From NCBI GenBank assembly GCA_025174535.1, contig JALBUN010000048.1, positions 558,001-622,000 on the forward strand: a stretch of 64,000 bases of DNA. The letters run 5' to 3'. A program made the position numbers and the translations under genes. The DNA comes from Cantharellus purpuraceus. Lineage: Eukaryota > Basidiomycota > Agaricomycetes > Cantharellales > Hydnaceae. The number at the start of each line of letters is the position of its first letter. Position 1 is the first letter of the stretch. The notes under the pieces were generated by a model, which saw only the letters and a list, made by a program, of their open reading frames with translations, did no database searches and had not been told where the DNA came from. Of this stretch, positions 11,906 to 22,172 are shown piece after piece.

Positions 11906-12623
11906 TGTTATTAAATAATGGGAATTTGCCTTGCTGGGGGGAGTAGAATTCAAATAACAATTGAGGGAGCGATGGGAACCTGATGTATGCATAGTCAAAT
12001 TAAAGATATGCTTCAGGAGTATCCTCTATGATTTTCAAAAGGGTTCTGTGAAGTCCTCATCTAGATATTGATAATTTGAGTAGGCAGCAGGAGCAGATAA
12101 CTCAAATTTGAGTGTATGCTTAATATAAAATCAGCCAGCAGTCATATGGCTTCATAATTCAGGATTTGGATAGAGTATGCAATATTCTAGTAGAATATGC
12201 AAAATCTTGTAGAAAGATGCATTTGTCCTGGCATTATTCCAGGCACAAATAGTTACTGACACAGATAGAATGAATGAGAGATAATTACTCTGCTTTGTTC
12301 AAGGGCAATACAAGCATAATTTATACATGATAAGGGGGCCTCATGAATGTAAAAGTCTTTCGTAAATGTTCTTGACCAATGATAGAATGTATGATGGAGG
12401 AATGATGTAAGGGGTTGTCCATGATGCAAAAATGATGAAGTAAAATACAAGAAAATGTCCAGGCAGCTCTGGAACTCACAGGGCCTTCTCCTCCCCTTAA
12501 TCATTTCTCTTTGCCCCCTTTGCTCCTCCAATACTACTGAGCCTCCTATATGCTCCTGTCCCCTTTACTCCTGTTCTCCCTCTCTCTATCTTTCTCTCCA
12601 GAGGTCTGGCAGCTAGAACAACA
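11906..12623 (+). mobile_element. LTR family C, solo LTR in helicase gene
   Basis: A 718-bp solo LTR starts TGTTATTAAATAATG and ends GAACAACA. It is flanked by perfect 5-bp duplications CACCT (11,901-11,905 and 12,624-12,628). It interrupts the minus-strand gene between the DUF3505-type region and the linker before the helicase. It is the same family as 33,096-33,837 and 39,482-40,190. No internal retroelement sequence remains. Confidence 0.9.
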
Positions 12624-12628
12624 CACCT

Positions 12629-14377
12629 AACCCATCCCTCAGGGTCTCTTCCACTGCTCTCCTAATCATGGCCTCCATAGCCTCCTCATCCAGCTTGGCC
12701 ACAGACCCTTCAAGGCCAGCCTGGCCTCTATTCCAGCCTGTCCCATCCTGTCTTAAGAAATGCAGAGGGACAGGTAGCTCCCAACCCACAAATGTTCCAC
12801 CATTCCTGGCATACCTGTTTGTATTGCCACATGGCATCTTGAGTGAGAGAGGGAAGGTCCCCTTTCAGTATCCCATACCTACTCCTGGTCTGACTGGTGC
12901 TGTGAGATAACACCAAGTCCACCATGTTGTTCCTCTCCATGTGAAGGTGAGGAGGGATGTGCTCTCTGGCAATAGCAATGCTGACTTGTCTCCAAGCCCT
13001 GAGGTTTAGACTGCATCCTACAAACTGACCCATGGTGGTCTTGAAAGCAGTGGAGAACTGGTTTTTGCTCATCCTGATTTCATTTTAGATCCAGAGGTAC
13101 CTGTCTGTATGTGTCAACTCAAGGTATCTCAGACCTAACCTTTTACTGACATTTCATAGAGCTCTGCTGCTACAAGCCCATATGCAACCTGGGCCAGCAA
13201 CTGCTCAGCATGTCTCACTCCACTGGCCAGATACTTCAACATGAGCTCCTTGAGAATGGGAGGTAAGAACACTGGCATGCACTCATCATGTCTGGTGATG
13301 TTGGTGGTTTTTGTATATCTTTTAAGCAGGAACATGTCCTGCATGATGCAGTGCAGATTCCTGGGCCTGTCAGAGTTCCATAGCTTGTGGTCCAGGAATT
13401 CAGTGATCCAGGTAGGCAGTGAGGGCAACAGGTAGCAAAGCATGGCTAGCATCTTGTTCAACTTGACACACTTGTCCAGCACGTTGAACATTCCAGGTAA
13501 GTTACAGCATGCCCTTCCAAACCCATCTATCATAGCCAAGTTCATATTGCTCTGGCCAAACAGAAACCCTAAGAAAGGGTGCACAGGCTGCCCCACCTCA
13601 TTTCTATAGGCTAGATGGTGCAGGAAGCTATACCCTCTCACATCTCTGGGAAGGTCATTCATGAACAATATATCCTCCAACCCTGTCACAAACCTCCTCC
13701 CTCCTGTCATCCCATTGAGTAAGTTCCAAGCTGCTCTATCATCTCCTTTATTCCTTCTCTCATTCTGGAAAGATCCAAAGTCTCCCCTTAGGTCATCACC
13801 TGCATATAGTCCTCTGACCAATACATCTGAGGGGGCTGAATGGACATGAACACCACAGAGGAAACATTGCTGCATCTCATGCAGCTTGTTGTGCACTGTG
13901 TTCTAACCTAGGGCCAATATGACATCATGTGCTTCTATAGTCACTCTGTAGGAAACCCTCTTTAGCTTTTGAAAACCATGCCAAACATGCTCTTGTCAGC
14001 TCATCCTATTATGCCATTGGAATGAGTCTCCTTCTTGGCATCAGCCATGATGGCCACAGTGAAGGACAAATACTTGAATTTGGCTAAGAGAGATATCAGG
14101 GTTTCTCGTCTCATGAAGCTGAGGCCATCCCTCAGAGAGTTGAGAGCAAGGAAGCACATCAGAGGACAAGACCACTTGGTCCTTGATGAATCCTCTGGCT
14201 GCTTCTGCCAAATAGTCCAAAGTAGACAGTGCAGCTTGTTCAGTGCCATGGTCTCTAAGTGGGCTGACAGCTCCTGTGCTGATATCACCTGATACAGATC
14301 ACCTGCAGCCTCTTCCTGTATCCTTGTCAGAGGCATCTCATACCCCAATCCATCCTTCTGAAGGCAGCGTAATACCA
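12629..14377 (-). pseudogene. telomere-linked-helicase-type gene, middle part
   Basis: Three consecutive minus-strand frames run N to C: 14,381-14,001 (with LALNSLRDGLSFMRRETL), 13,896-13,135 (with FLHHLAYRNEVGQPVHPFLG and FLLKRYTKTTNIT) and 13,072-12,728 (with LNLRAWRQVSIAIAREHIP). These resemble the stretch between the DUF3505 zinc region and the RecQ core in fungal telomere-linked helicases. The 253-codon middle frame is uninterrupted. Breaks between frames may be introns or decay. The chromovirus lies immediately upstream in gene order. Confidence 0.6.
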
Positions 14378-14382
14378 CCAAG

Positions 14383-14883
14383 TGTTATGACTATATTCAT
14401 TAACGCCCAGATCCCCGTCCGATCCCCTCAGATCCCCACGCATATGAAATCTATACTCCATTTGGAAACTGCTACGTCTCCATTTTCCTGTCCAATTGTC
14501 ACCGCCAATTCCGCCCATCCGTCTCTGGTTCCGATTGATGCATCAGCATCACCATAGGAACCCGGACATCTGTCCCCGTCGGACTCGGACATACTCATGT
14601 AAGGCTGTCGGCCTTGGAGACCCATCACCGGAGTAATTGTTATTAGATTTCGAATATGTATTTAAGTTGCCAACTGGGGACTCCATTCCCCAGTTCGAAG
14701 ATCGAATCATGCCTAGCTCCTAAGTCCGATCCTAACTCTGTAAGTCATACTCCGTCTCCGAAATCTCGGACACCGGTATTAGTGAGGGTGCAGCACATAA
14801 GCTGAAGCCAAGTCCGTTCCGACCCCATGACATGCTCCGACTCTGACCCAATCTCCGACCCCAATCGGACCTAGTGCGTAACA
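14383..14883 (+). repeat. chromovirus 5' LTR
   Basis: This 501-bp LTR begins TGTTATGACTATATTC and ends CTAGTGCGTAACA. It contains a TATA-like element (TATTTAA, 14,659-14,665) about 32 bp before 14,691, the start of a 12-nt sequence complementary to the likely primer binding site at 14,886-14,897. That places the probable transcript start and R region at about 14,691. A solo copy of the same LTR lies in reverse orientation at 41,251-41,774. Confidence 0.95.
14659..14691 (+). promoter_or_regulatory. chromovirus core promoter and predicted mRNA start
   Basis: TATTTAA at 14,659-14,665 is followed at the usual ~31-nt distance by CAGTTCGAAGAT starting at 14,691. Initiation at 14,691 would put exactly that 12-mer at the mRNA 5' end, as required for self-priming. 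The start site is inferred from spacing and from the complementarity. The same arrangement is preserved in the 3' LTR. Confidence 0.6.
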
Positions 14884-14885
14884 GT

Positions 14886-14897
14886 ATCTTCGAACTG
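14886..14897 (+). other. predicted self-primer binding site
   Basis: ATCTTCGAACTG lies two bases after the 5' LTR. It is the exact reverse complement of CAGTTCGAAGAT at 14,691-14,702 in the LTR, the predicted mRNA 5' end. No match to a tRNA 3' end (TGG...) is present here. In Tf1/sushi elements the first ~11 nt of the mRNA fold back on the primer site and are cleaved to prime minus-strand synthesis. This arrangement has the same geometry. Confidence 0.7.
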
Positions 14898-14915
14898 CCA
14901 TACTCACTCCTACCA

Positions 14916-16057
14916 ATGCCACGATCCACCGCCAATTCTGAACGCGCACAAATCGTTGAGGGACCCGCCGCCAGCATCGACACCATCCCCGAGGTCGTCG
15001 AAGAACCGACAGACCACATAGAGGCTGTCAATGAAGAAGACGACACCCCACCCTCTCCAAATCTGGTGCATGCCATCTCCCTGCTCACTAGCAGCATCCG
15101 TAACCCACAAGCCCCTAAGTCCTGGACCAAGGTCCAAGAACCCGACCCATTCGATGGCTCCGATCCGCACAAACTCCAGCCATTCTTGGTGCAATGCCGG
15201 TTGAATTTCCGCGATTGCCCTGACACATTCACATCCGATTGGGCGAAGGTGACCTTCGCTATGTCCTATCTCAAGGGCACCGCACTGGACTACTTCGAGC
15301 CACACTCATGGACGACTCTGATGATCCGATATGGTCAGAGGACTACTCCGACTTCATCTCCGAACTTCGGACCAATTTCGGTCCGTACAACCCTGAGGCC
15401 GATGCCGAGAATGAACTCGATCGACTTCGGATGAAGGAAAATCACAAAATCGCAAAATACATTGTGAGTTTCCAGCAGCTAGCTCCAAAAGTCCAATGGG
15501 GCAACGCCGCACTCCGACACCAATTTTATGTTGGACTCCCATCCCGTATCAAGGATGAGATATCACGCGTCGGTAAGCCGGATACTTTGGCTACCCTCCG
15601 CAAGCTCGCCCAAGCCATTGATGCCCGTTATTGGGAACGTCAATCCGAGGTCTCCTGCGAAAATTCAGCCAACAACAAATCAGACAAATCATCGGACAAG
15701 ACCCCAAAGTCCAACAAAGGGTCCGATAAGCGGGCTACCGCCAATTCAGGCCAGAAATCAAACACTGGTAACGCTGCCACTTCCGGTGCCGGTCAGAACA
15801 ACCCCAGCATCAGCAATAACTCCAGAGCTCGCAAGAGTACTCCGGACCTCTCCACCAAGCTGGGAAAGGACGGAAAACTTACCCAGCAAGAACGCCAGCG
15901 CCGCATGGACAACAACCTCTGTCTGTTCTGCGGAAAGCCTGGTCACCAAGCCAAGGATTGCAACAAGGCAACCTCGTCTGCAGCAAAGGCAAAGGGCCGC
16001 GCCGCCAACGCCATGATAGACAAGTCCGACGCTAAAGCAACGGACCAAAAAAAATAG
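14916..16057 (+). pseudogene. gag: chromovirus gag
   Basis: The probable start is ATG 14,916 (MPRSTANSE), 33 bp after the LTR. The Gag core includes DPFDGSDPHKLQPFLVQC and continues through a frame change near 15,298-15,320 into the frame with NFGPYNPEADAENELDRL and QFYVGLPSRIKDEISRVG. A basic Ser/Asn/Lys-rich stretch precedes one CCHC knuckle (CLFCGKPGHQAKDC, about 15,921-15,962). The frame ends at TAG 16,055, directly after an 8-A run where pol continues in the -1 frame. The mid-gag frame change has no slippery signal and is taken as a damaging indel. Gag would package the RNA and form the particle. Confidence 0.85.
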
Positions 16058-16114
16058 TAAGCAGTCCTATAGCCTCCGTACGGGCTGAGGGCTGCGTTGG
16101 TACTCCCCGTACGG
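16047..16114 (+). promoter_or_regulatory. candidate -1 frameshift signal at gag-pol
   Basis: Gag reads CAA AAA AAA TAG (A-run 16,047-16,054, stop 16,055-16,057). The protease frame is exactly -1 and opens through the run. A hairpin with a 9-bp perfect stem (16,076-16,084 CCGTACGGG with 16,106-16,114 CCCGTACGG) and a 21-nt loop starts 21 nt downstream of the run. That spacer is longer than the usual 5-9 nt, so stimulation is uncertain. A simple indel in the A-run is the alternative explanation. Confidence 0.45.
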
Positions 16115-19100
16115 CAAACGAGGTCCACCTGAACGCATCCGCTCTTTCCCACTCCGACTCCCTTACCCTCCTCGTCCACTCCGACTCCATTCCCAATACC
16201 GCTATTCAAGCATTAATTGACTCTGGGTCTACTCATTGTTTCCTCGATTCCTCTTTTTCCGATTTACATAAACTCCATACATACACCATAACTCCGATAC
16301 CACTCCGATTATTTGACGGCACTACTAATGCTGTTATTTCACAAGCTATAGATTTGTCTATCCGTTTTCTGTCGGAGAAATCCAGAACCTTACATTCTAT
16401 GTTACTCTGCTTGACTCCAGCTGTTCTGTGGTTCTCAGACATAACTGGCTCACCCGCTACAATCTGTTGATTGACTGGGCATTGGGCCATATCACATTCC
16501 GTTCTCCAGTACAGGCTGTGTCATCCCCGATGTCACCAGCAACTTTAGGTGCGAAATTATCTTCCGCCTCCGCTGACTCCACTCCGATAGATACTCCGTC
16601 TACCCCTCCATTCATATCGATGGTGGACGCTATGGTCTTCGCCAGACTAAGCAAACTGGACGGTTCTCACACATTCCAGGTTCACCTCTCCAATCCGATA
16701 TTCCTTGCTGCTCGTTCCGCCCGATCCACTCCACCGGACCTCTCTATGGTTCCCAAGGAGTATCATGAGTTCGCCAACGTGTTCAGCAAGTCTAAAGCCG
16801 ACTCCCTAGCAGAACACCGACCATACGATCTCAAGATCAAACTGGACGACAACTCCACCCCTCCACTTGGCCCTATCTACTCACTATCACAAAAAGAGCT
16901 ATTGGCCCTCCAAACATTCATAGACAAGAACTTGGCCACAGGCTTCATCTGCCCATCCCTATCTCCTCATGGAGCTCCGGTCCTATTTGTCCACAAAAAG
17001 GACGGATCACTCTGTCTATGCGTCGACTTCCGTGGACTCAACAAGATCACCAAGAAAGACCGATACCCAATACCCCGCACCGTGGACCTACTCAAGAGTC
17101 CTCGAAAAGCTAAGATCTATTCCAAAATAGATCTCCGACATGCCTACCATCTAGTCTGTATCCGAGAAGGCGACAAATGGAAAACAACCTTCCACACACG
17201 ATATGGATCTTTTGAGTGGTGCATCATGCCCTTCAGTCTAACCAATCCTCCGGCCACTTTCCAGAGGTTCATGAATGATACCTTCGCTGACCTTCTCGAT
17301 GTGACTGTCCTAGTTTACTTAGACGACATTCTGGTATATTCGGACAACAAAGAAGAACATCAGACACATGTCCGAGAGGTACTCTGACGTCTCCGAAAGC
17401 ATGGCCTCTTCGCCTGCACTGACAAATGCAAATTTCACTCTGACTTGGTTGAATACCTAGGCTATATCCTCTCCCCGGCAGGGTTAACAATGTCCGATGA
17501 CAAAATCAGAGCCATACAGGAATGGCCAGAACCTCGGAAAGTCAAGGACGTACAGTCCTTCCTCGGGTTTGCCAACTTCTACTGCCACTTTATTCACAGC
17601 TACTCCGATATCACTGTTCCGCTCACCCGACTCACTAGGAAGGGTATCCAATGGAATTTCACTGACAAATGTAGACAGAGTTTTGAGACCTTGAAAAAGG
17701 CCTTTACTTCCACTCCGATACTGACTCATTGGGTTCCAGACGTTCCCATCCTATTAGAGACCAATGCCTCCGACTATGCACTTGCCGCGATCCTGTCCAT
17801 CATCTCCCCAGACGACGGACAAGTCCACCCGATCGCTTTTCACTCATGTACATTCACGCCCCCTGAACTGAACTATGACGTCCATGACAAAGAGCTCCTT
17901 GCCATATATGAAGCCTTCTGGATATGGAGACACTACCTTGAGGGTCCCTCCGATCCAGTAGACGTCATAATGGACCACAAGAACTTGGAATACTTCTCCA
18001 CAACAAAACTGCTCACCCAGAGACAGGTCCGATGGTCCAAGTACCTATCTCAGTTCAATCTCATTATCCGTTTCTGTCCTGGTCGACTCAGAGCAAAGCC
18101 CGACGTGTTAACTAGACGATGGGACGTCTACCCTAAAGAGGGAAATAGCAACTATGCCACTGTAAACCCCCACAACTTTCGTCCTGTGTTTACTAACGAG
18201 CAGCTGGCATTGTCCCTATGAGCATCCACCCTCATGACTCCCACCCTCCGAGCTGTCACCATTATGGACATCGACCAACTCCGCTCCAACATCCGCTCAT
18301 CACTCCGATCTGATCCTGTTGCGGTTAAACACTTGGACAACCCTTCCAATCCAAAATGGTCACTTGACCCCGAAGGACACCTCCGACACAACGACTGGAT
18401 ATACGTCCCTGACGCCAACGGCCTCCGACTCCAAGTTTTGCAGTATTATCATGATCACCCGATCTCTGGCCACTTCGGGCAAAATCGCACACAAGGATTA
18501 ATCCGACGAGACTACGTATGGCCAAAAATGCGGGGATACATTCAACACTACTGTAACTCCTGTACCACGTGCATGCGCTCAAAATCGCAAAGGCACAAAC
18601 CCTACAGAACGCTCAAACAACTTCCAATCCCGGAGCAACCATGGAACTCCATCTCCATGGATTTCATAGAGAAGCTCCCCCCATCGCTCGGATATGACAC
18701 CATACTTGTGATTGTCGACAGGTTCACTAAACAGTCCCTATTCATTCCGACGCATGACACCATCACCTCTGCCTCACTAGCTAAATTGTTCATTCTCCAC
18801 GTATTCTCTAAACACAGAGTCCCATCGCATGTCACATCCAATCGGGGTTTGGAGTTCGTGTCCTCCTTCTTCCGCACATTAGGAAAGGCTCTCGACATGA
18901 AGCTCCATTTTACCTCCGGATACCACCCTGAAGGAGATGGACAAACGGAACGAATGAATCAGTCCCTGGAACAATATCTCCGAATCTATTGTAACTATCA
19001 ACAAGACAACTGGGCTGATCTACTTCCGATCGCAGAGTTTGCCTACAACAACGCTCCAAATGCGACTACCGGCATCTCTCCATTCTTTGCTAATAAAGGC

Positions 19101-19736
19101 TACCATCCGAACATCTCCATCCACCCCGAGAAGGAACTTGCCTCCACCAAAGCCTGCCAATTCATAACCGACCTCGATCAACTACACCAACATCTCTGAG
19201 AGACCATCTCCGATGCTCAGAAACAATATCAAGTCTCCGCAGACCGACGCCACATTCCAGCTCCGGACCTGCAAATCGGAGACAAAGTATTCGTTAAGGC
19301 CGAACATTTCCAGACCACCTGTCCATCAAAGAAACTCTCTGAGAAATACTTAGGTCCTTATGAGGTCATTGCTCGCGCAGGCAGCAGGTCTTTCACCCTC
19401 CGCCTCCCTGACCACTTCCGAGCAGTTCATCCGGTCTTCCATATATCAATGCTCAAACCCGCTACTACAAACGAGATCTCCGGTTGCATGCAACCCCCAC
19501 CTCCCCCGATTATCATCGAAGGAGACAATGAATATGAGATCTCGGAGATCCTGGACTCGAAGATTGACCATTGATACAAGTGCAAGCTCCAGTACTTAGT
19601 CAAATGGACTGGATACGAAGGCACTGATGAAGAGTCTTCATGGATCTCCACATCCAAACTCGATCACGCATCCGAATCCATCTCCAATTTTCACTCCCCT
19701 TATCCAGACAAACCTGGCCCTCTTATGAATCTTTAA
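16058..19736 (+). pseudogene. pol: chromovirus pol (PR-RT-RH-IN-chromodomain)
   Basis: Domains are read in order. Protease has ALIDSGSTH at ~16,210 and a one-base loss near 16,366-16,370. Reverse transcriptase runs ~16,740-17,390 with catalytic YLDD intact. RNase H lies at ~17,750, where the usual ETDASD reads ETNASD. Integrase has an HHCC finger near 18,470-18,580 and core MDFIEKLPP, with the second catalytic Asp changed (TSNRG for the usual SDRG). A chromodomain (KLQYLVKWTGYEGTDEESSW) follows at about 19,585-19,650. TGA stops at 17,385, 18,219, 19,197 and ~19,572 each sit where CGA (Arg) is expected. The frame ends at TAA 19,734. The chromodomain would direct integration to heterochromatin. 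The copy cannot make active Pol. Confidence 0.92.
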
Positions 19737-19812
19737 GTTCGATTACTAATGCTAATTCTATTATTTCGCATCACCACTCTATTACAAGTCAAGGGAAATT
19801 ACCAGCCTGCTC

Positions 19813-19836
19813 AAAAAAAAAAAAAAAAAAAAAAAA
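19813..19836 (+). repeat. A mononucleotide run after pol
   Basis: A run of about two dozen A residues lies ~80 bp after the pol stop and ~70 bp before the end of the antisense gene. It is a simple repeat between the two convergent genes of the element. No polyadenylation role can be shown. Confidence 0.7.
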
Positions 19837-19906
19837 CAAAAACTCTGAAGGAATATCACTCCGCCTTATTCTTTCTCCGTTCCGAAATTTATAATCATTT
19901 TCATCC

Positions 19907-21525
19907 TTATACATTGTGTTTCCTTTTCCCCTTTTCCTTATCTACCTCAGGCTCCGTCTCTGACTCCTCATCACTCTCTACATCCGACACCCAATCCTTC
20001 TCATCTCCCATGTCCAAATCCTCATCCAACGGGGCCATGAACTTCTGCAACCGATGTAACTCGGCTGTCCGACGACCCTCCAGAACCTCCTTCTGTTTCA
20101 TTGTCCTCACCAAGTCTACTAACAACCCCTCTGTCCACCGAAGGTGCTCCGACTGCAGGTTAACCAGCCTGATAAGCTGGCCCATGGTGCTATTGGGCGC
20201 AGAGACGCGCCCCGTACCTGCACCGGTCGTTGCCCCTTCCGATCCGACGCCGCTACCCCCGGCTGCTACAGCACCCGTCTCAGTCCGCCTCTTTTTGGTC
20301 AGACGACCCTCCAATTCCTTCTTTGCCCCTCCTTGTACCACTAGTCGGGGCTTGACGCTCCGACTCCAGGGATCGAACTTTCCATTGATCCTACACCCTC
20401 CTTTCCAACCCTGACAATGATTGCAGGACTGAAGGTGGCGAGTTGGGCCAGTAGGCCACACACACTCCACACCCGCATCACGACATAAGTCGCAAGTTAC
20501 GCCGGGTCCGCCAAATGGCTCCGTTGCAGCCAGAGCCTTGGGTGGTCCGCCCCTCCTCGCTGCGGCCTCCAAGCGTTCCCTCTCCTCCTCCTTGTCCTGC
20601 TGTTCTGCCACCGCCTTCTCCATCTCGCGCTTGCGAAGCTGGATCGCCGACCTCGCGACACGCAGCTCCTTCTTACGGGTCACCAACACGTGACTCTCCA
20701 CCTTGCACCATATGACCCTCCGGTCCGCCTCCCACTTCTCCATATCAGCACTCAGGTAGGCCTTCAGTGAAAAGATTGCGACGTCGAGGTTCTTCTTGGT
20801 GGTAGTGGCATAGAGCTCTGCTCTTTTGCGAGCCTCAACCGCAGCTACCCAAGCCATCTCCTCATAGGAATTCAAAGTAGGATCTGGCTCCGCATCCGTC
20901 CCAACATCCACGCCCGCGTCAGGCTCCGCATTTGTGTTGAGCTCCATATTGGCATCAGGATCCGCTTCCACCTCCACCCTCTCCACCTCCACTGCATTGT
21001 CTTCCTCAGCTGCCCCCGACTCAAATAAGGGCCGTGCCTGCAGACATAACGGCAAGTCCTCCGCAGTGACCGTCCTCGAACGAGTCGCCTCTGTCCGTGT
21101 AACGGAGATGATGGTGACTTCCGGGGCCCTCTCTGCCTTCGCCTCCTCCTCCTTCCGTCTCCGTTCCGTCTCCGTTCTGCCTCCTCCTCCTCCTTCCGTC
21201 TCCGTTCCGCCTCCTCCTCCTCCTTCCATCTCCGTTCCGCCTCCTCCTCCTCCTTCCATCTCCGTTCTGCCTCCTCCTCCTCCTTCCGTCTCCGTTCTGC
21301 CTCCTCCTCCTCCTTCCGTCTCCGTTCTGCCTCCTCCTCCTCCTTCCGTCTCCGTTCCGCCTCCTCCTCCTCCTTCCGTCTCCGTTCCGCCTCCTCCTCC
21401 TCCTTCCGTCTCCGTTCTGCTTCCTCCTCCTCTTTCCATTTCCGCGCCTCTTCCTCTTCCTTCCGTCAGGCCAAGAGCAACTGCTCCAGCTTGGCCACGC
21501 TCATGCTTGCCAAAGGGTTTGACAT
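19907..21525 (-). pseudogene. antisense Zn(II)2Cys6-type gene of the chromovirus
   Basis: This minus-strand gene lies between pol and the 3' LTR. The likely original start is ATG 21,525 (MSNPLASMSVAKLEQLLLA), followed by TGA where CGA fits (21,466-21,468), then 10-residue repeats reading AERRRKEEEE. An 11-bp tandem duplication (21,156-21,177) changes frame, so the longest open frame now reads the repeats as GTETEGGGGG before rejoining the real frame. C-terminal of this is CX2CX6CX12CX2CX6C (codons at 20,393-20,494), the exact Zn(II)2Cys6 spacing, then a likely coil and a strongly acidic tail ending at TAA 19,907. The role is unknown. DNA binding and transcriptional control are inferred from the cysteine pattern only. 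Confidence 0.75.
21173..21430 (-). repeat. 30-bp tandem repeat in the antisense gene
   Basis: There are eight to nine near-perfect 30-bp units (ctcctcctcctccttccgtc followed by tccgttccgc on the plus strand), differing mainly at C/T positions. Thirty bases keep the reading frame. On the minus strand the frame in line with the upstream ATG gives the charged decapeptide AERRRKEEEE, typical of a coiled coil or single alpha-helix. Copy number is likely to vary between element copies. Confidence 0.85.
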
Positions 21526-21556
21526 CATTGAGGATAAGACCTCAATCATGCCCCTC

Positions 21557-21564
21557 CTTTTATA
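21557..21564 (-). promoter_or_regulatory. TATA box of the antisense gene
   Basis: TATAAAAG on the minus strand lies 32 bp upstream of ATG 21,525. This suggests that the antisense gene has its own promoter inside the element rather than relying on flanking DNA. The leader would be very short if initiation occurs at the usual ~30 bp. Confidence 0.5.
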
Positions 21565-21666
21565 TGTCTCCAGACCCCCAGTATAACTCCGACCGCACCC
21601 AATCGTCTCACCTATTCAATCCATGGACATGAGGCCTCAGGGGCTCGGCCTTAAATGGAGAGATAC

Positions 21667-22167
21667 TGTTATGACTATATTCATTAACGCCCAGATCCCC
21701 GTCCGATCCCCTCAGATCCCCACGCATATGAAATCTATACTCCATTTGGAAACTGCTACGTCTCCATTTTCCTGTCCGATTGTCACCACCAATTCCGCCC
21801 ATCCGTCTCCAGTTCCGATTGATGCATCAGCATCACCATAGGAACCCGGACATCCGTCCCCGTCGGACTCAGACATACTCATGTAAGGCCATCGGCCTTG
21901 GAGACCCATCACCGGAGTAATTATTATTAGATTTCGAATATGTATTTAAGTTGCCGACTGGGGACTCCATTCCCCAGTTCGAAGATCGAATCACACCTAG
22001 CTCCTAAGTCTGATCCTAACTCTGTAAGTCGTACTCCATCTCTGAAATCTTGGACACCGGTATTAGTGAGGGTGCAGCACATAAGCTGAAGCCAAGTCCA
22101 TTCCGACCCCACGATGTGCTCCGACTCCGACCCAATCTCCAACCCCAATCGGACCTAGTGCGTAACA
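21667..22167 (+). repeat. chromovirus 3' LTR
   Basis: At 501 bp it has the same length as the 5' LTR. Differences are all C/T or G/A. At several sites one LTR has TG and the other CA where CG is the obvious ancestor (for example TCTCTGGTT against TCTCCAGTT, GGCTGTCGG against GGCCATCGG). The TATA element and the 12-nt mRNA-start sequence are preserved. Confidence 0.95.
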
Positions 22168-22172
22168 CCAAG

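Larger units (their letters stand above)
14383..22167 (+). mobile_element. Ty3 chromovirus (Tf1/sushi-like), near complete
   Basis: The element has two 501-bp LTRs (14,383-14,883 and 21,667-22,167) with TGTTATGA...GCGTAACA ends and a perfect 5-bp target duplication CCAAG (14,378-14,382 and 22,168-22,172). Internal order is gag, protease, reverse transcriptase, RNase H, integrase, chromodomain, then an antisense gene before the 3' LTR. The chromodomain places it among chromoviruses. Coding capacity is lost through CGA-to-TGA stops and at least two frameshifts. By eye the LTRs differ at about 23 positions, all transitions. It inserted into the minus-strand helicase-type gene. Confidence 0.95.

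Noticed and set aside
21173..21430. Gly-rich TETEGGGGG protein repeat
   Set aside because: The frame is produced by the 11-bp duplication at 21,156-21,177. The frame in phase with the upstream ATG gives AERRRKEEEE, so the Gly-rich reading is probably an artefact.
20934..21632. Plus-strand 232-codon frame rich in PPPPPSVSV
   Set aside because: It is the mirror reading of the 30-bp repeat of the antisense gene. It has no start context or domain, and the minus-strand Zn2Cys6 frame explains the sequence.
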